From assembly GCA_016839025.1 (NCBI GenBank), contig JADLKK010000017.1, positions 1 through 36,239 of the forward strand: DNA of 36,239 nt, written 5' to 3'. The notes under the pieces were generated by a model. That model was not told where the DNA came from. It did no database searches and worked only from the letters and a program-made list of their open reading frames with translations. Position 1 is the first letter of the stretch; each line of letters opens with the position of its first letter. Shown here in pieces: positions 26,977 to 34,570 of the stretch. Position numbers and translations under genes: made by a program. This stretch comes from Proteiniphilum sp. GTDB taxonomy: Bacteria > Bacteroidota > Bacteroidia > Bacteroidales > Dysgonomonadaceae.

Positions 26977-27003
26977 TGCCGCCAGCAACTGCCACTGGCG
27001 GCA
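26977..27003 (-). other. Intergenic hairpin between mreB and mreC
   Basis: TGCCGCCAG (26977-26985) and CTGGCGGCA (26995-27003) form a perfect 9-bp GC-rich stem with a 9-nt loop. No T-run follows on the transcribed strand, so it is not a classical terminator. It may be an attenuating or RNA-stabilising stem that leaves more mreB than mreC message. Confidence 0.55.
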
Positions 27004-27009
27004 GCCCTT

Positions 27010-28035
27010 CTATCGCATTAAAAAGCTGAATTTATCAATGTTCCGTAGTGCAATACTGGTTCCTTTGGCAACCATGTGTAGCGGATCATCGACCACCCGG
27101 AAAGGAATACCAATCTTTTCCGTGAGGCGTTTGTCAAGTCCTCTGAGCAGGGCTCCTCCACCGGTCAGATAGATGCCGTTCCGCACGATATCGGCATAGA
27201 GTTCAGGGGGAGTCTGCTCCAGGGCGCTCAGCACTGCAGAATCGACCTTCGAGACCGATTTCTCGATACAGTGTGCAATCTCCTGATAGGATACCGGCAC
27301 ATCCATGGGCAGGGAAGTCATCCGGTTGGGGCCATGCACGACGAAATCTTCGGGCGGATTCTCCAGCTCGGTCAGGACCGATCCCACATTGATCTTGATC
27401 TGTTCGGCGGTACGGTCCCCCACCTTGATGTTGTGCTGACGTCCCATGTAATCCTGTATATCCTCCGTGAAATCATCCCCTGCAATCTTGATCGATTTGT
27501 TGGAGACAATACCTCCCAGCGAAATCACGGCTATCTCGGTTGTTCCACCGCCTATATCGACAATCATGTTTCCTTCGGGTGCCTCCACGTCGAGCCCGAT
27601 CCCCAGGGCGGCGGCCATTGGCTCAAAGATCATGTAGACATCCCTGCCACCGGCATGCTCTGCCGAGTCGCGTACCGCACGGATCTCCACTTCTGTGCTG
27701 CCTGAGGGAATGCAGATCACCACCCGCAGGGAGGGGGAGAAGAGTCCTCCCTTATTCTTGTTGGCCATCTTGATCATTCCCCGGATCATCTGCTCCGCGG
27801 CATTGAAATCGGCAATCACCCCGTCCCTCAGGGGTCTCACCGTGCGTATATTCTCGTGGGTCTTCCCATGCATCTGTCTGGCTTTTTCCCCCAGTGCGAT
27901 CATCTTGTCGGTTTTGCGATCCAGTGCCACAATGGATGGTTCATCCAGGAGAATCTTTCCGGCATTGTTCACAATCACGGAATTGGCAGTACCAAGGTCC
28001 ATTGCCAGCTCCTGCGTAAATGAAAATAAACCCAT
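27010..28035 (-). CDS. mreB: Rod shape-determining protein MreB
   Basis: Bacterial actin that directs cell-wall elongation, 341 aa, standard length. ATP-site motifs are MDLGTANSVIVNN (phosphate 1), IVDIGGGTTEIAVISLGGIV (phosphate 2) and ILTGGGALLRGLDKRL-like sequence seen as YLTGGGALLRGL (adenosine). MIFEPMAAALGIGLDVEAPE is also typical. It begins 47 nt after purH, with a heptamer repeat in the gap, and leads the mreBCD-mrdA-rodA genes. Confidence 0.98.
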   Translation of the reverse strand: MGLFSFTQELAMDLGTANSVIVNNAGKILLDEPSIVALDRKTDKMIALGEKARQMHGKTHENIRTVRPLRDGVIADFNAAEQMIRGMIKMANKNKGGLFSPSLRVVICIPSGSTEVEIRAVRDSAEHAGGRDVYMIFEPMAAALGIGLDVEAPEGNMIVDIGGGTTEIAVISLGGIVSNKSIKIAGDDFTEDIQDYMGRQHNIKVGDRTAEQIKINVGSVLTELENPPEDFVVHGPNRMTSLPMDVPVSYQEIAHCIEKSVSKVDSAVLSALEQTPPELYADIVRNGIYLTGGGALLRGLDKRLTEKIGIPFRVVDDPLHMVAKGTSIALRNIDKFSFLMR

Positions 28036-28048
28036 AATATTTGAAGTT

Positions 28049-28076
28049 ATCAGCTTTCAGCTCTCAGCTCTCAGCT
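28049..28076. repeat. Four-unit heptamer repeat between purH and mreB
   Basis: Four consecutive 7-nt units TATCAGC, TTTCAGC, TCTCAGC and TCTCAGC fill the gap between purH and mreB. On the transcribed strand this reads GCTGAGA/GCTGAAA-type units. I recall similar short tandem repeats in intergenic regions of Bacteroidota. A related stretch (GCAGCTTTCAGCATCAGCAT) occurs at 30843-30862. Confidence 0.7.
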
Positions 28077-28082
28077 TTTGTG

Positions 28083-29606
28083 TTAATGTTTAAAATGTCT
28101 GACGCCGGTGGTCACCATGGCGACACCGTTTCGGTTACAGGCTTGAACCGATTCCTCGTCCCTGATTGATCCTCCCGGTTGAATCACTGCCGTGATTCCA
28201 GCCTTGTGGGCAATCTCTACACAATCGGCAAAAGGGAAAAAGGCATCACTGGCCATCACCGCACCATGGAGGTCCAATTGAAAGTGCATGGCTTTCTCGA
28301 TGGCCTGGTTGAGCGCATCCACCCTCGATGTCTGTCCCGTACCACTGGCAATCAGCTGTTTGTCTTTTACCAGAACGATCGCATTGGATTTGGTGTGCTT
28401 CACCAGCTTGTTGGCAAAGAGCAGGTCTTCCGTTTCGGGATCAGTGGGTACCTGTTGTGTCACGACCTGCAGGTCGCCAGCACTCTGCAGACTGACGTTT
28501 CTCTCCTGTACAAGCATGCCGTTCAGTATCGAGCGGTATTGCATCGGTTGCAACGCTTTTTCTGCCGATTTGTGCCGTAATATGATGCGATTCTTCTTTT
28601 GAAACAAAATATCCAGTGCCTCTTTGTCATAGGCCGGTGCGATCAACACCTCAAAAAAGATAGCGTTGATGGCTTCGGCGGCAGCCTGGTCGACAGGCCT
28701 GTTGGTCACGACAACCCCACCGAAGGCAGAGACCGGATCGGCAGCCAACGCTGCTTCCCACGCCTCTCTGACGGTGGGACGAGAGGCCATGCCACAGGCA
28801 TTGTTGTGTTTGAGGATGGCGAGAGCCGTCTCATCGAAATCGGCGATCAGGGAGATGGCCGCATCAATATCGAGCAGGTTGTTGTAGGAGATCTCCTTCC
28901 CGTGTAGCTGCTCGAAAATCTGATCAAAATCGCCATAAAAGAGTCCCTTCTGATGGGGATTCTCGCCGTAACGAAGCTGCTTGCCCTCATCAGCAGCGAT
29001 CCGCAGGGCACTGTTTGCCTCCCGGTCAAAGTAACGAAAGATGGCCGCATCATACCCTGACGAGACCTTGAAAGCCTCTTTGGCAAACCAGCGGCGATCG
29101 GCTTCACTGGTTTCTCCCTGTTTCTCTTTGAGCAGCTCATAGAGGGGCTTGTACTGGCTTCGGGAGGCAACAATCAGTACATTTTTATGGTTCTTGGCGG
29201 CTCCACGGATCAAGGAAATACCTCCGATATCGATCTTTTCAATGATCTCCTCCTCGCTACCCCCGTTCGCAACTGTCTGCTCAAAGGGGTACAGATCTAC
29301 GATAACCAGGTCGATCGAGGGGATATCGTATGCCTTGACCTGTTTTTTATCGGACTCATTCTCACGCCGGTATAGGATTCCGCCAAAAATTTTGGGATGG
29401 AGCGTCTTCACCCTGCCTCCCAGTATGGAAGGATAACCGCTCACCTCTTCCACCCCTTCGCATTCGTAGCCCAATGACTCAATAAATTCGCGGGTACCAC
29501 CTGTTGAGATGAACTTCACCCGAAGATTGTTCAATTCCTGTAAAATCGCCTCTAACCCCTCTTTGTGGTATACGGAAATGAGGGCTGTTTGAATTTTTTG
29601 TGACAT
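28083..29606 (-). CDS. purH: Bifunctional AICAR formyltransferase/IMP cyclohydrolase
   Basis: Catalyses the last two steps of IMP synthesis: formylation of AICAR with 10-formyl-THF, then ring closure. 507 aa from the ATG at 29606 (MSQKIQTALISVYHKEG); an in-frame ATG at 29624 adds six residues. The N-terminal IMP cyclohydrolase domain includes FISTGGTREFIESLGY, GRVKTLHPKIFGGILYRR and VDLYPFEQTV. The C-terminal transformylase domain holds KHNNACG (266-272) with the catalytic Lys and His, then SDAFFPFADCVEIAHKAGI and a final RHFKH. A -7 box at 29644-29651 gives it its own promoter. It is upstream of mreB, with which it is probably cotranscribed. The formyl donor is supplied by fhs, which is also in this window. 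Confidence 0.98.
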   Translation of the reverse strand: MSQKIQTALISVYHKEGLEAILQELNNLRVKFISTGGTREFIESLGYECEGVEEVSGYPSILGGRVKTLHPKIFGGILYRRENESDKKQVKAYDIPSIDLVIVDLYPFEQTVANGGSEEEIIEKIDIGGISLIRGAAKNHKNVLIVASRSQYKPLYELLKEKQGETSEADRRWFAKEAFKVSSGYDAAIFRYFDREANSALRIAADEGKQLRYGENPHQKGLFYGDFDQIFEQLHGKEISYNNLLDIDAAISLIADFDETALAILKHNNACGMASRPTVREAWEAALAADPVSAFGGVVVTNRPVDQAAAEAINAIFFEVLIAPAYDKEALDILFQKKNRIILRHKSAEKALQPMQYRSILNGMLVQERNVSLQSAGDLQVVTQQVPTDPETEDLLFANKLVKHTKSNAIVLVKDKQLIASGTGQTSRVDALNQAIEKAMHFQLDLHGAVMASDAFFPFADCVEIAHKAGITAVIQPGGSIRDEESVQACNRNGVAMVTTGVRHFKH

Positions 29607-29643
29607 CGTCTGTCTTTTTGACACGTTAGTTTGTTAAGGAGTA

Positions 29644-29651
29644 CAAAGGTA
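29644..29651 (-). promoter_or_regulatory. -7 box for purH and the elongation genes
   Basis: TACCTTTG on the minus strand is a perfect TAnnTTTG match 38 nt before the purH ATG. No TTTG was found at the -33 position. It lies just past the terminator-like hairpin of the ROK kinase gene, which fits a new transcription unit. Confidence 0.5.
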
Positions 29652-29700
29652 TAAAATCTATTGATCTTTTTCATTCCTTGCCCCATTTGTTTTGCCAATA

Positions 29701-29732
29701 AAGGGAATGTCTCCGGTGGAGACACTCCCCTT
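29701..29732 (-). terminator. Terminator-like hairpin after the ROK kinase gene
   Basis: TGTCTCC (29708-29714) and GGAGACA (29718-29724) form a perfect 7-bp stem with a GGT loop. The flanking AAGGG and CCCTT can extend it around small bulges. On the minus strand TTCCCTTTATT follows, a weak T-rich tract, so it probably ends the ROK gene transcript before purH. Confidence 0.6.
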
Positions 29733-29764
29733 AAGAATGACTGTGACGGCAGACAACTGTCTCC

Positions 29765-30727
29765 CTACTTCACCTCCCAGCCAAGTGCACTGGCTCCAAG
29801 GACAGCGGCATCGCTCTCCTTCAATTCAGAAAACATCAGTTTCACCTTATTTTTGAAGATGTTGAGCAGGTTTTTCTCCATGCTCTCCCGTATCGGATTC
29901 ATGATCAAGTCTCCCGCCTTGGAAAGTCCTCCGAATAGAATAATCGCTTCAGGACTGGAAAAGGATACAAAATCGGCAAACGCCTCGCCCAGCATCTCTC
30001 CTGTGAAACGGAAGATCTCTTTGGCCATTTCATCCCCAGCCATTGCTGCATCAAACACATCCTTTGAGGTAATCTCATCGATCGGAATGTTACGCAAGCG
30101 CGTCTGGACTTCAGGCCTCAGCTCCAAATATTCACGGGCTGTACGGGCCACACCGGTTGCAGAGGTGTATGCTTCAAGACATCCGGCCCTGCCACAGCCA
30201 CAGAGACGACCGTTGTGGCGCCGCATGATCACATGCCCCAGCTCACCGGCAAAGCCATCATGCCCATACACCAGTTGTCCGTTCACCACGATCCCACTGC
30301 CTACACCTGTGCCGAGGGTAATTACAATAAAATCTTTCATTCCACGTGCCGCACCATAGGTCATCTCACCAATGGCTGCCGCATTGGCATCATTGGTCAA
30401 TGCCACCGGAATGCCCACCCGGTCTTCGAGCATCTGTGCAAAAGGAATCACCCCTTTCCAGTTCAGGTTGGGGGCAAACTCAATGCTCCCGGTAAAGTAA
30501 TTACCATTGGGTGTACCGGCACCAATGCCTTTGATCTGATCTTTTGTTGTGGTCTGACTGATCAGGTCATTGATCAATGCGGTCAGTTCATTCAGGTAAT
30601 CTTCCACCTCAGGGTGCTTCGAAGTCTTGATGCTTCCGCTGATCAAGATCTGACCTCTTTTATCTACAATGCCAACGACTGTGTTTGTACCGCCGACATC
30701 CACACCTACTACATAGGGTTTCTCCAT
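29765..30727 (-). CDS. ROK-family sugar kinase (glucokinase-like)
   Basis: ATP-dependent sugar kinase of the ROK family, 320 aa, normal length, without a DNA-binding domain. The phosphate-binding motif is GVDVGGTNTVVGIVDKRG (residues 8-25). The catalytic Asp113 lies in LTNDANAAAIGE, and the second phosphate motif is ITLGTGVGSGIVVNG. ELGH (162-165) and the zinc motif CGCGRAGCLE (Cys176, Cys178 and Cys183) follow. Glucokinase or N-acetylglucosamine/mannosamine kinase activity are all possible; the motifs do not separate them. It appears to be a single-gene unit, with a promoter-like box at 30782-30789 and a terminator-like hairpin downstream. Confidence 0.94.
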   Translation of the reverse strand: MEKPYVVGVDVGGTNTVVGIVDKRGQILISGSIKTSKHPEVEDYLNELTALINDLISQTTTKDQIKGIGAGTPNGNYFTGSIEFAPNLNWKGVIPFAQMLEDRVGIPVALTNDANAAAIGEMTYGAARGMKDFIVITLGTGVGSGIVVNGQLVYGHDGFAGELGHVIMRRHNGRLCGCGRAGCLEAYTSATGVARTAREYLELRPEVQTRLRNIPIDEITSKDVFDAAMAGDEMAKEIFRFTGEMLGEAFADFVSFSSPEAIILFGGLSKAGDLIMNPIRESMEKNLLNIFKNKVKLMFSELKESDAAVLGASALGWEVK

Positions 30728-30781
30728 GATTTGTTCTATTTAAATAGTGAGTCTATGATGAATAATAGATTTTGCATCCCA

Positions 30782-30789
30782 CAAATATA
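30782..30789 (-). promoter_or_regulatory. -7 box for the ROK kinase gene
   Basis: TATATTTG on the minus strand fits TAnnTTTG, 55 nt upstream of the start at 30727. No -33 match. Confidence 0.4.
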
Positions 30790-30923
30790 GCGTTTTTTCG
30801 TTATTGGGCTTTCACTGTCGGCGATAAATTTGATAATTGGCATGCAGCTTTCAGCATCAGCATATGGTTTGTTAACGAACGAACGTATTAACCTGCCAAC
30901 ATTGAAACGTTAGTGGCAGATTC

Positions 30924-30955
30924 TTTTTCGTTGTAATAAAAAATCTCTACATTTG
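30924..30955 (+). promoter_or_regulatory. Promoter for the beta-eliminating lyase gene
   Basis: TACATTTG (30948-30955) fits TAnnTTTG exactly. A T-run (30924-30928) at the expected -33 spacing is a partial match to TTTG. Transcription would start near 30962, leaving a leader of about 97 nt in which no clear structure was found. Confidence 0.5.
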
Positions 30956-31058
30956 CATTTTTCAATTTACATTGATCGGTTTACTCCCTGAAAAACCAAC
31001 AAAACAGAACAATAATGCATCAATTATCATACAAACAGACAACACGTAAGAAGCAATC

Positions 31059-32507
31059 ATGAACGAAATCAAGTTTTATCACGGGGAGAGCATCCCCCTG
31101 GAATTACACAAGGTACGGGTAGTACAGAAGTTACATTTGGTTCCCATTGAGAGAAGACTGGAAGCATTGTACGAGGGTGGTTTCAACACCTTCCGTCTGA
31201 ATACAAAAGATGTGTTTCTCGACATGCTTACCGATAGCGGAACCAACGCCATGAGTGACAACCAAATGGCTGCAATGATGCAGGCCGATGATGCCTACGC
31301 CGGCTCACAGAGTTTTTTCCGTCTGCAGAAGGCAGTGGAGGATGTGCTGGGAAAGAAATATTACCTGCCGGTACACCAGGGCAGAGCAGCGGAAAATATC
31401 CTCGCCAATGCCTACGTACGCAAGGGTAGTCTGGTTCCGATGAACTACCACTTCACCACCTCCATGGCACACATCACCCAGTACGGTGGCAAGATTGCGG
31501 AACTGCTATACGATGAAGCCTATGTGATCAACTCCTCACATCCCTTTAAAGGCAACATGAACATCGGGAAACTGGAGGAAATCATCAAGATACACGGTGC
31601 CAAAAACATCCCTTTTATCCGAATGGAGGCCTCCACCAACCTGATTGGTGGACAACCTTTCTCGGTACAAAATCTCCGTGACGTAAGGGCTATAGCCGAT
31701 AAATACCATATCCGGCTGGTACTTGATGCGAGCCTGATCGGTGAAAACGCTTTTCTTGTGTTGCAGCGGGAGGAGGAGTTTAAAGAGAGCAATATGGGCG
31801 AAGTGATGCGCACCATGACCTCCATGGCCGATATTGTCTATTTCTCTGCCCGCAAGTTGAGCTCTTCACGCGGTGGAGGCATCTGTACGGACAATCCGGA
31901 AATCTACCGGGAGCTGGAAGCACTGGTACCGCTCTTTGAAGGATTCCTCACCTACGGCGGTATCTCGGTACGGGAGATCGAGGCGATGGCAGTAGGTCTG
32001 TATGAGACGCTCGATGAGACAATGATCAGCCAGAGTCCCAGTTTTATCGCCTACCTGGTCAATGCGCTCGATGCACATGGTGTGCCGATGATCAAGCCGG
32101 CAGGTGTACTGGGTGCCCACGTGGATGCGATGCAGGTATGTGACCATATCCCTCAGAAGGAATATCCGGCCGGGGCACTTGCTGCTGCCCTTTATCTGAT
32201 TTCCGGTATCCGTGGTATGGAACGTGGCTCCATCTCCAACCAACGGGATGAGTATGGCAATGAGACCTATGCCGATATGGAACTTGTACGCCTGGCGGTA
32301 CCACGGCGTGTCTTCACCCTCTCGCAGATAAAATATGTGGAGGATCGTATGAGCTGGCTCTACGATAACCGGAAGCTGATCGGCGGTCTTCGATTTGTCT
32401 ATGAACCTCCGGTGCTGCGTTTCTTTATGGGTGGACTGGAACCGGTGAGTGACTGGCCTGAGAAACTGATAGCCAAATTCAAAGAGGATTTTGGCGAAAG
32501 CCTATAA
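31059..32507 (+). CDS. Divergent tryptophanase/tyrosine phenol-lyase-like enzyme
   Basis: PLP-dependent beta-eliminating lyase of the Beta_elim_lyase family, 482 aa (tyrosine phenol-lyase, TPL, 456; TnaA 471). Shared features: LLTDSGTNAMSD-like MLTDSGTNAMSDNQMAAM, Tyr80 in DDAYAGS, HQGR (106-109), FTT (132-134), Asp223, the PLP-binding Lys266 in FSARKLSS, and Arg410 in VRLAVPRR for the substrate carboxylate. MERG (386-389) has the Arg that holds the phenol hydroxyl in TPL, where tryptophanase has a non-polar residue. Against both enzymes, the PLP-contacting Arg after DAT/DSA is Leu226, the usual KKD is RKL, and the active-site His aligned near 350 is Leu. Substrate is uncertain; release of phenol or indole, pyruvate and ammonia is only inferred. 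It has its own promoter and a strong terminator. Confidence 0.85.
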   Translation: MNEIKFYHGESIPLELHKVRVVQKLHLVPIERRLEALYEGGFNTFRLNTKDVFLDMLTDSGTNAMSDNQMAAMMQADDAYAGSQSFFRLQKAVEDVLGKKYYLPVHQGRAAENILANAYVRKGSLVPMNYHFTTSMAHITQYGGKIAELLYDEAYVINSSHPFKGNMNIGKLEEIIKIHGAKNIPFIRMEASTNLIGGQPFSVQNLRDVRAIADKYHIRLVLDASLIGENAFLVLQREEEFKESNMGEVMRTMTSMADIVYFSARKLSSSRGGGICTDNPEIYRELEALVPLFEGFLTYGGISVREIEAMAVGLYETLDETMISQSPSFIAYLVNALDAHGVPMIKPAGVLGAHVDAMQVCDHIPQKEYPAGALAAALYLISGIRGMERGSISNQRDEYGNETYADMELVRLAVPRRVFTLSQIKYVEDRMSWLYDNRKLIGGLRFVYEPPVLRFFMGGLEPVSDWPEKLIAKFKEDFGESL

Positions 32508-32514
32508 GCACTGA

Positions 32515-32553
32515 GATAAAAAAAGATCGCTTCAATAGCGATCTTTTTTTATC
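32515..32553. terminator. Perfect bidirectional-type terminator after the lyase gene
   Basis: A 17-bp perfect inverted repeat, with left arm 32515-32531 and right arm 32537-32553 around the loop TCAAT. It has the core AGATCGCT/AGCGATCT and a run of seven T on the right and seven A on the left. It is an ideal intrinsic terminator for the plus strand and could also work on the minus strand. Confidence 0.92.
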
Positions 32554-32608
32554 CTCACTATTCCAGGAATCTTCATCCCATTTTTCCGTAAATTGCAAAG
32601 AAATTTGC

Positions 32609-32616
32609 TATATTTA
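32609..32616 (+). promoter_or_regulatory. -7-like box for the phosphodiesterase-hemW unit
   Basis: TATATTTA differs from TAnnTTTG at the last base and lies 25 nt before the ATG at 32641, downstream of the terminator. No TTTG was found at the normal spacing. Confidence 0.3.
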
Positions 32617-32640
32617 TCGATTCATTTAAAAAACGAAACA

Positions 32641-33420
32641 ATGATGGTAAAAAAAACTGTAACGATGCTGCTGTTGGCAGCGGTGCTTTATCTTCCCACT
32701 CTGCATTCGCAAAAAATCATAGCCCACCGGGGTTTCTGGAAGACCGAAGGATCGGCACAAAATTCGGTCGCCGCACTGATGAAAGCCGACTCCATCCGGG
32801 CTTACGGCTCAGAGGTAGATATCTGGATTTCCTCCGACGGAATCCCAGTAGTGAACCATGATGCAACGGTTACCCTCAACGGGAAACAATTGCGTGTTGA
32901 GGATACTCCTTTCGAGACATTGAGAAAGGTGAAACTCTCCAACGGAGAGCAACTCCCCACTGTGGAGGAATACCTCAATGCATTTGAAAAATGTACCCAC
33001 ACCAGGCTGATCATTGAGTTCAAATCGCACAAAGTCAAGGAACGGGAAACAGAACTGGCACGCAAAGTAATCGACATGGTACATCAACGGGGAATCCGGG
33101 AGAAGGTGGAGTATATTGCCTTTGGCATTCACTTTGTCCAGCTGGTGCGACAGTTCGATCCGCAGGCCCCCGTCTACTACCTGAACGGAGACATGTCTCC
33201 TGCCGTGCTTTCTTCCTTTGGAGCCGCAGGGCTGGACTACCAGTACAATGTGTTGTTCAAACGCCCAGAGTGGGTACAGGCTGCTCATGAACTTGGCCAG
33301 AAGGTGAATATATGGACAGTCAACAAACCGGAAGATATCCAGAAAGCAATTGAACTGGAAGTGGATTTTATCACCACCGATGAGCCATTGCTGGTAAAGG
33401 AGCTTTTGAAGAAACATTGA
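32641..33420 (+). CDS. Glycerophosphodiester phosphodiesterase-family protein
   Basis: GDPD-fold protein of 259 aa, hydrolysing glycerophosphodiesters to glycerol-3-phosphate or a related activity. The ATG at 32641 opens a signal peptide (VTMLLLAAVLYLPTLHSQ), so the enzyme is periplasmic; the next ATG (32644) is equivalent. Catalytic and metal residues are at normal places: His29-Arg30 in IAHRGFWKTEGSAQNS, Glu58 and Asp60 in SEVDIWISSDGIPVV, and His73 in NHDAT. C-terminal VNIWTVNKPEDIQKAIELEV and DFITTDEP are typical. The Thr/Glu at KTEG replaces the usual PEN after HRG, a variant seen in Bacteroidota members. The stop overlaps the apparent start of hemW. Confidence 0.92.
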   Translation: MMVKKTVTMLLLAAVLYLPTLHSQKIIAHRGFWKTEGSAQNSVAALMKADSIRAYGSEVDIWISSDGIPVVNHDATVTLNGKQLRVEDTPFETLRKVKLSNGEQLPTVEEYLNAFEKCTHTRLIIEFKSHKVKERETELARKVIDMVHQRGIREKVEYIAFGIHFVQLVRQFDPQAPVYYLNGDMSPAVLSSFGAAGLDYQYNVLFKRPEWVQAAHELGQKVNIWTVNKPEDIQKAIELEVDFITTDEPLLVKELLKKH

Positions 33421-34565
33421 CATTGAATGTGGACCAAGTGGCGGGTATCTATCTCCATATCCCTTTCTGCAAATCACGTTGTACCTATTGCGATTTCTAC
33501 ATGGGTACCAACGAGTCGCACATAGATGCTTTCGTGGAGGCACTCTCGATGGAGGCTACCCTTCGCAGGGGGGAGACAAGAGATCCGATTGGCACCATCT
33601 ACTTCGGCGGAGGGACTCCTTCCCGCCTGCAGCGGCATCACTTTGAGCGGATCTTCGACACCCTTTACGGCCACTACCTCATTGAAGCGGATGCGGAGAT
33701 TACGGTGGAAGCCAATCCCGATGATCTCACCGAGGAATATGTTGCAATGCTGGCTTCCCTCCCCTTTAACCGCCTCAGCATTGGCATCCAGAGCTTCGAC
33801 GATAAGGAGCTGCATGCTCTCAGCCGCCGACATACTGCACGGGAGGCGATCGACGCAGTGAAGCGCTGTCAACAGCAGGGTTTCCACAACATCAGCGTCG
33901 ATCTCATCTACGGCCTGCCGGGCCAGACCATCGCGGTGTGGCAACGCAACCTGGCACTGGCACTGGCACTGGAGATTCAACACATCTCCTCCTACCACCT
34001 GATCTATGAGGAGCGCACACGTATGTATCGGTTACTACAGTCAGGCAGGATCACACCTGTGCCGGAGGAGACCAGTACGAACATGTTTGCCATGCTGATC
34101 GACCAACTGACCGTCGCCGGGTTCATTCACTATGAGATCTCCGCCTTCGCAAAGGAGGGTTTTTTTTCGCGACACAACAGCTCCTACTGGAAAGATGTCC
34201 CTTATATCGGCCTGGGACCCTCTGCCCACTCCTACGACGGAACGAACCGTTCCTGGAATGTGCGTTCCATACTCCGCTACAACAAGGGTGCCAAGAACGG
34301 TCAATTTGAGCGGGAAAAGGAACAACTGAGCCCGCAGGAGCGATACAATGAGTTTATCCTCACCGGTCTCCGCACCATCTGGGGTATCGATCTCCGGGAA
34401 TTGGAAAAGCGGTTCGGCAAAGAGTTTCTAGACTATTGCAGGAGAAACGCGCAACCCTTCCTGGAGCGGGGAGTGATCCGGCAGGAGGGTAGCAAGCTCA
34501 CGCTCACCCGCGAAGGGATCTTTATTTCTGACGGCATCATGAGCGATCTGATGCGGGTGAACTGA
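33417..34565 (+). CDS. hemW: Radical SAM protein HemW
   Basis: HemW is a radical SAM heme-binding chaperone often misannotated as coproporphyrinogen III oxidase (HemN). The 382 aa fit. CKSRCTYCDF has the [4Fe-4S] cysteines Cys18, Cys22 and Cys25 with a Phe rather than a fourth Cys in the HemN position, which supports HemW. FGGGTPSRL, EITVEANPDDL, RLSIGIQSFDDKELHALSRR and NISVDLIYGLPGQT follow the family order, and a HemN_C-like domain completes it. The start is uncertain: TTG at 33417 overlaps the previous stop, with TTG at 33423 and GTG at 33429 as alternatives, and no ATG is usable. A CTGGCA hexamer is repeated near 33952-33972 (LALALAL). It converges with fhs, with five bases between the stops. 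Confidence 0.95.
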   Translation: MTLNVDQVAGIYLHIPFCKSRCTYCDFYMGTNESHIDAFVEALSMEATLRRGETRDPIGTIYFGGGTPSRLQRHHFERIFDTLYGHYLIEADAEITVEANPDDLTEEYVAMLASLPFNRLSIGIQSFDDKELHALSRRHTAREAIDAVKRCQQQGFHNISVDLIYGLPGQTIAVWQRNLALALALEIQHISSYHLIYEERTRMYRLLQSGRITPVPEETSTNMFAMLIDQLTVAGFIHYEISAFAKEGFFSRHNSSYWKDVPYIGLGPSAHSYDGTNRSWNVRSILRYNKGAKNGQFEREKEQLSPQERYNEFILTGLRTIWGIDLRELEKRFGKEFLDYCRRNAQPFLERGVIRQEGSKLTLTREGIFISDGIMSDLMRVN

Positions 34566-34570
34566 ATTGA

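Larger units (their letters stand above)
30728..31058. other. Divergent intergenic region, ROK kinase and lyase
   Basis: This 331-nt region holds divergent promoter elements: a minus-strand TATATTTG at 30782-30789 and a plus-strand TACATTTG at 30948-30955. Between them are a CAGCTTTCAGC-type repeat like that before mreB and the interrupted palindrome GTTAA...TTAAC around 30872-30893. No ORF was found. Confidence 0.6.

Noticed and set aside
28049-28076. CRISPR-like repeat
   Set aside because: Units are 7 nt and directly tandem without spacers, and no cas gene is near.
31059-32507. Plain assignment as tryptophanase TnaA
   Set aside because: The MERG Arg is TPL-like and several PLP-site residues differ from both enzymes, so a specific name would overstate the evidence.
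33417-34565. Coproporphyrinogen III dehydrogenase HemN
   Set aside because: The radical SAM motif has CxxxCxxCDF with Phe after CD and no fourth Cys, which fits HemW.
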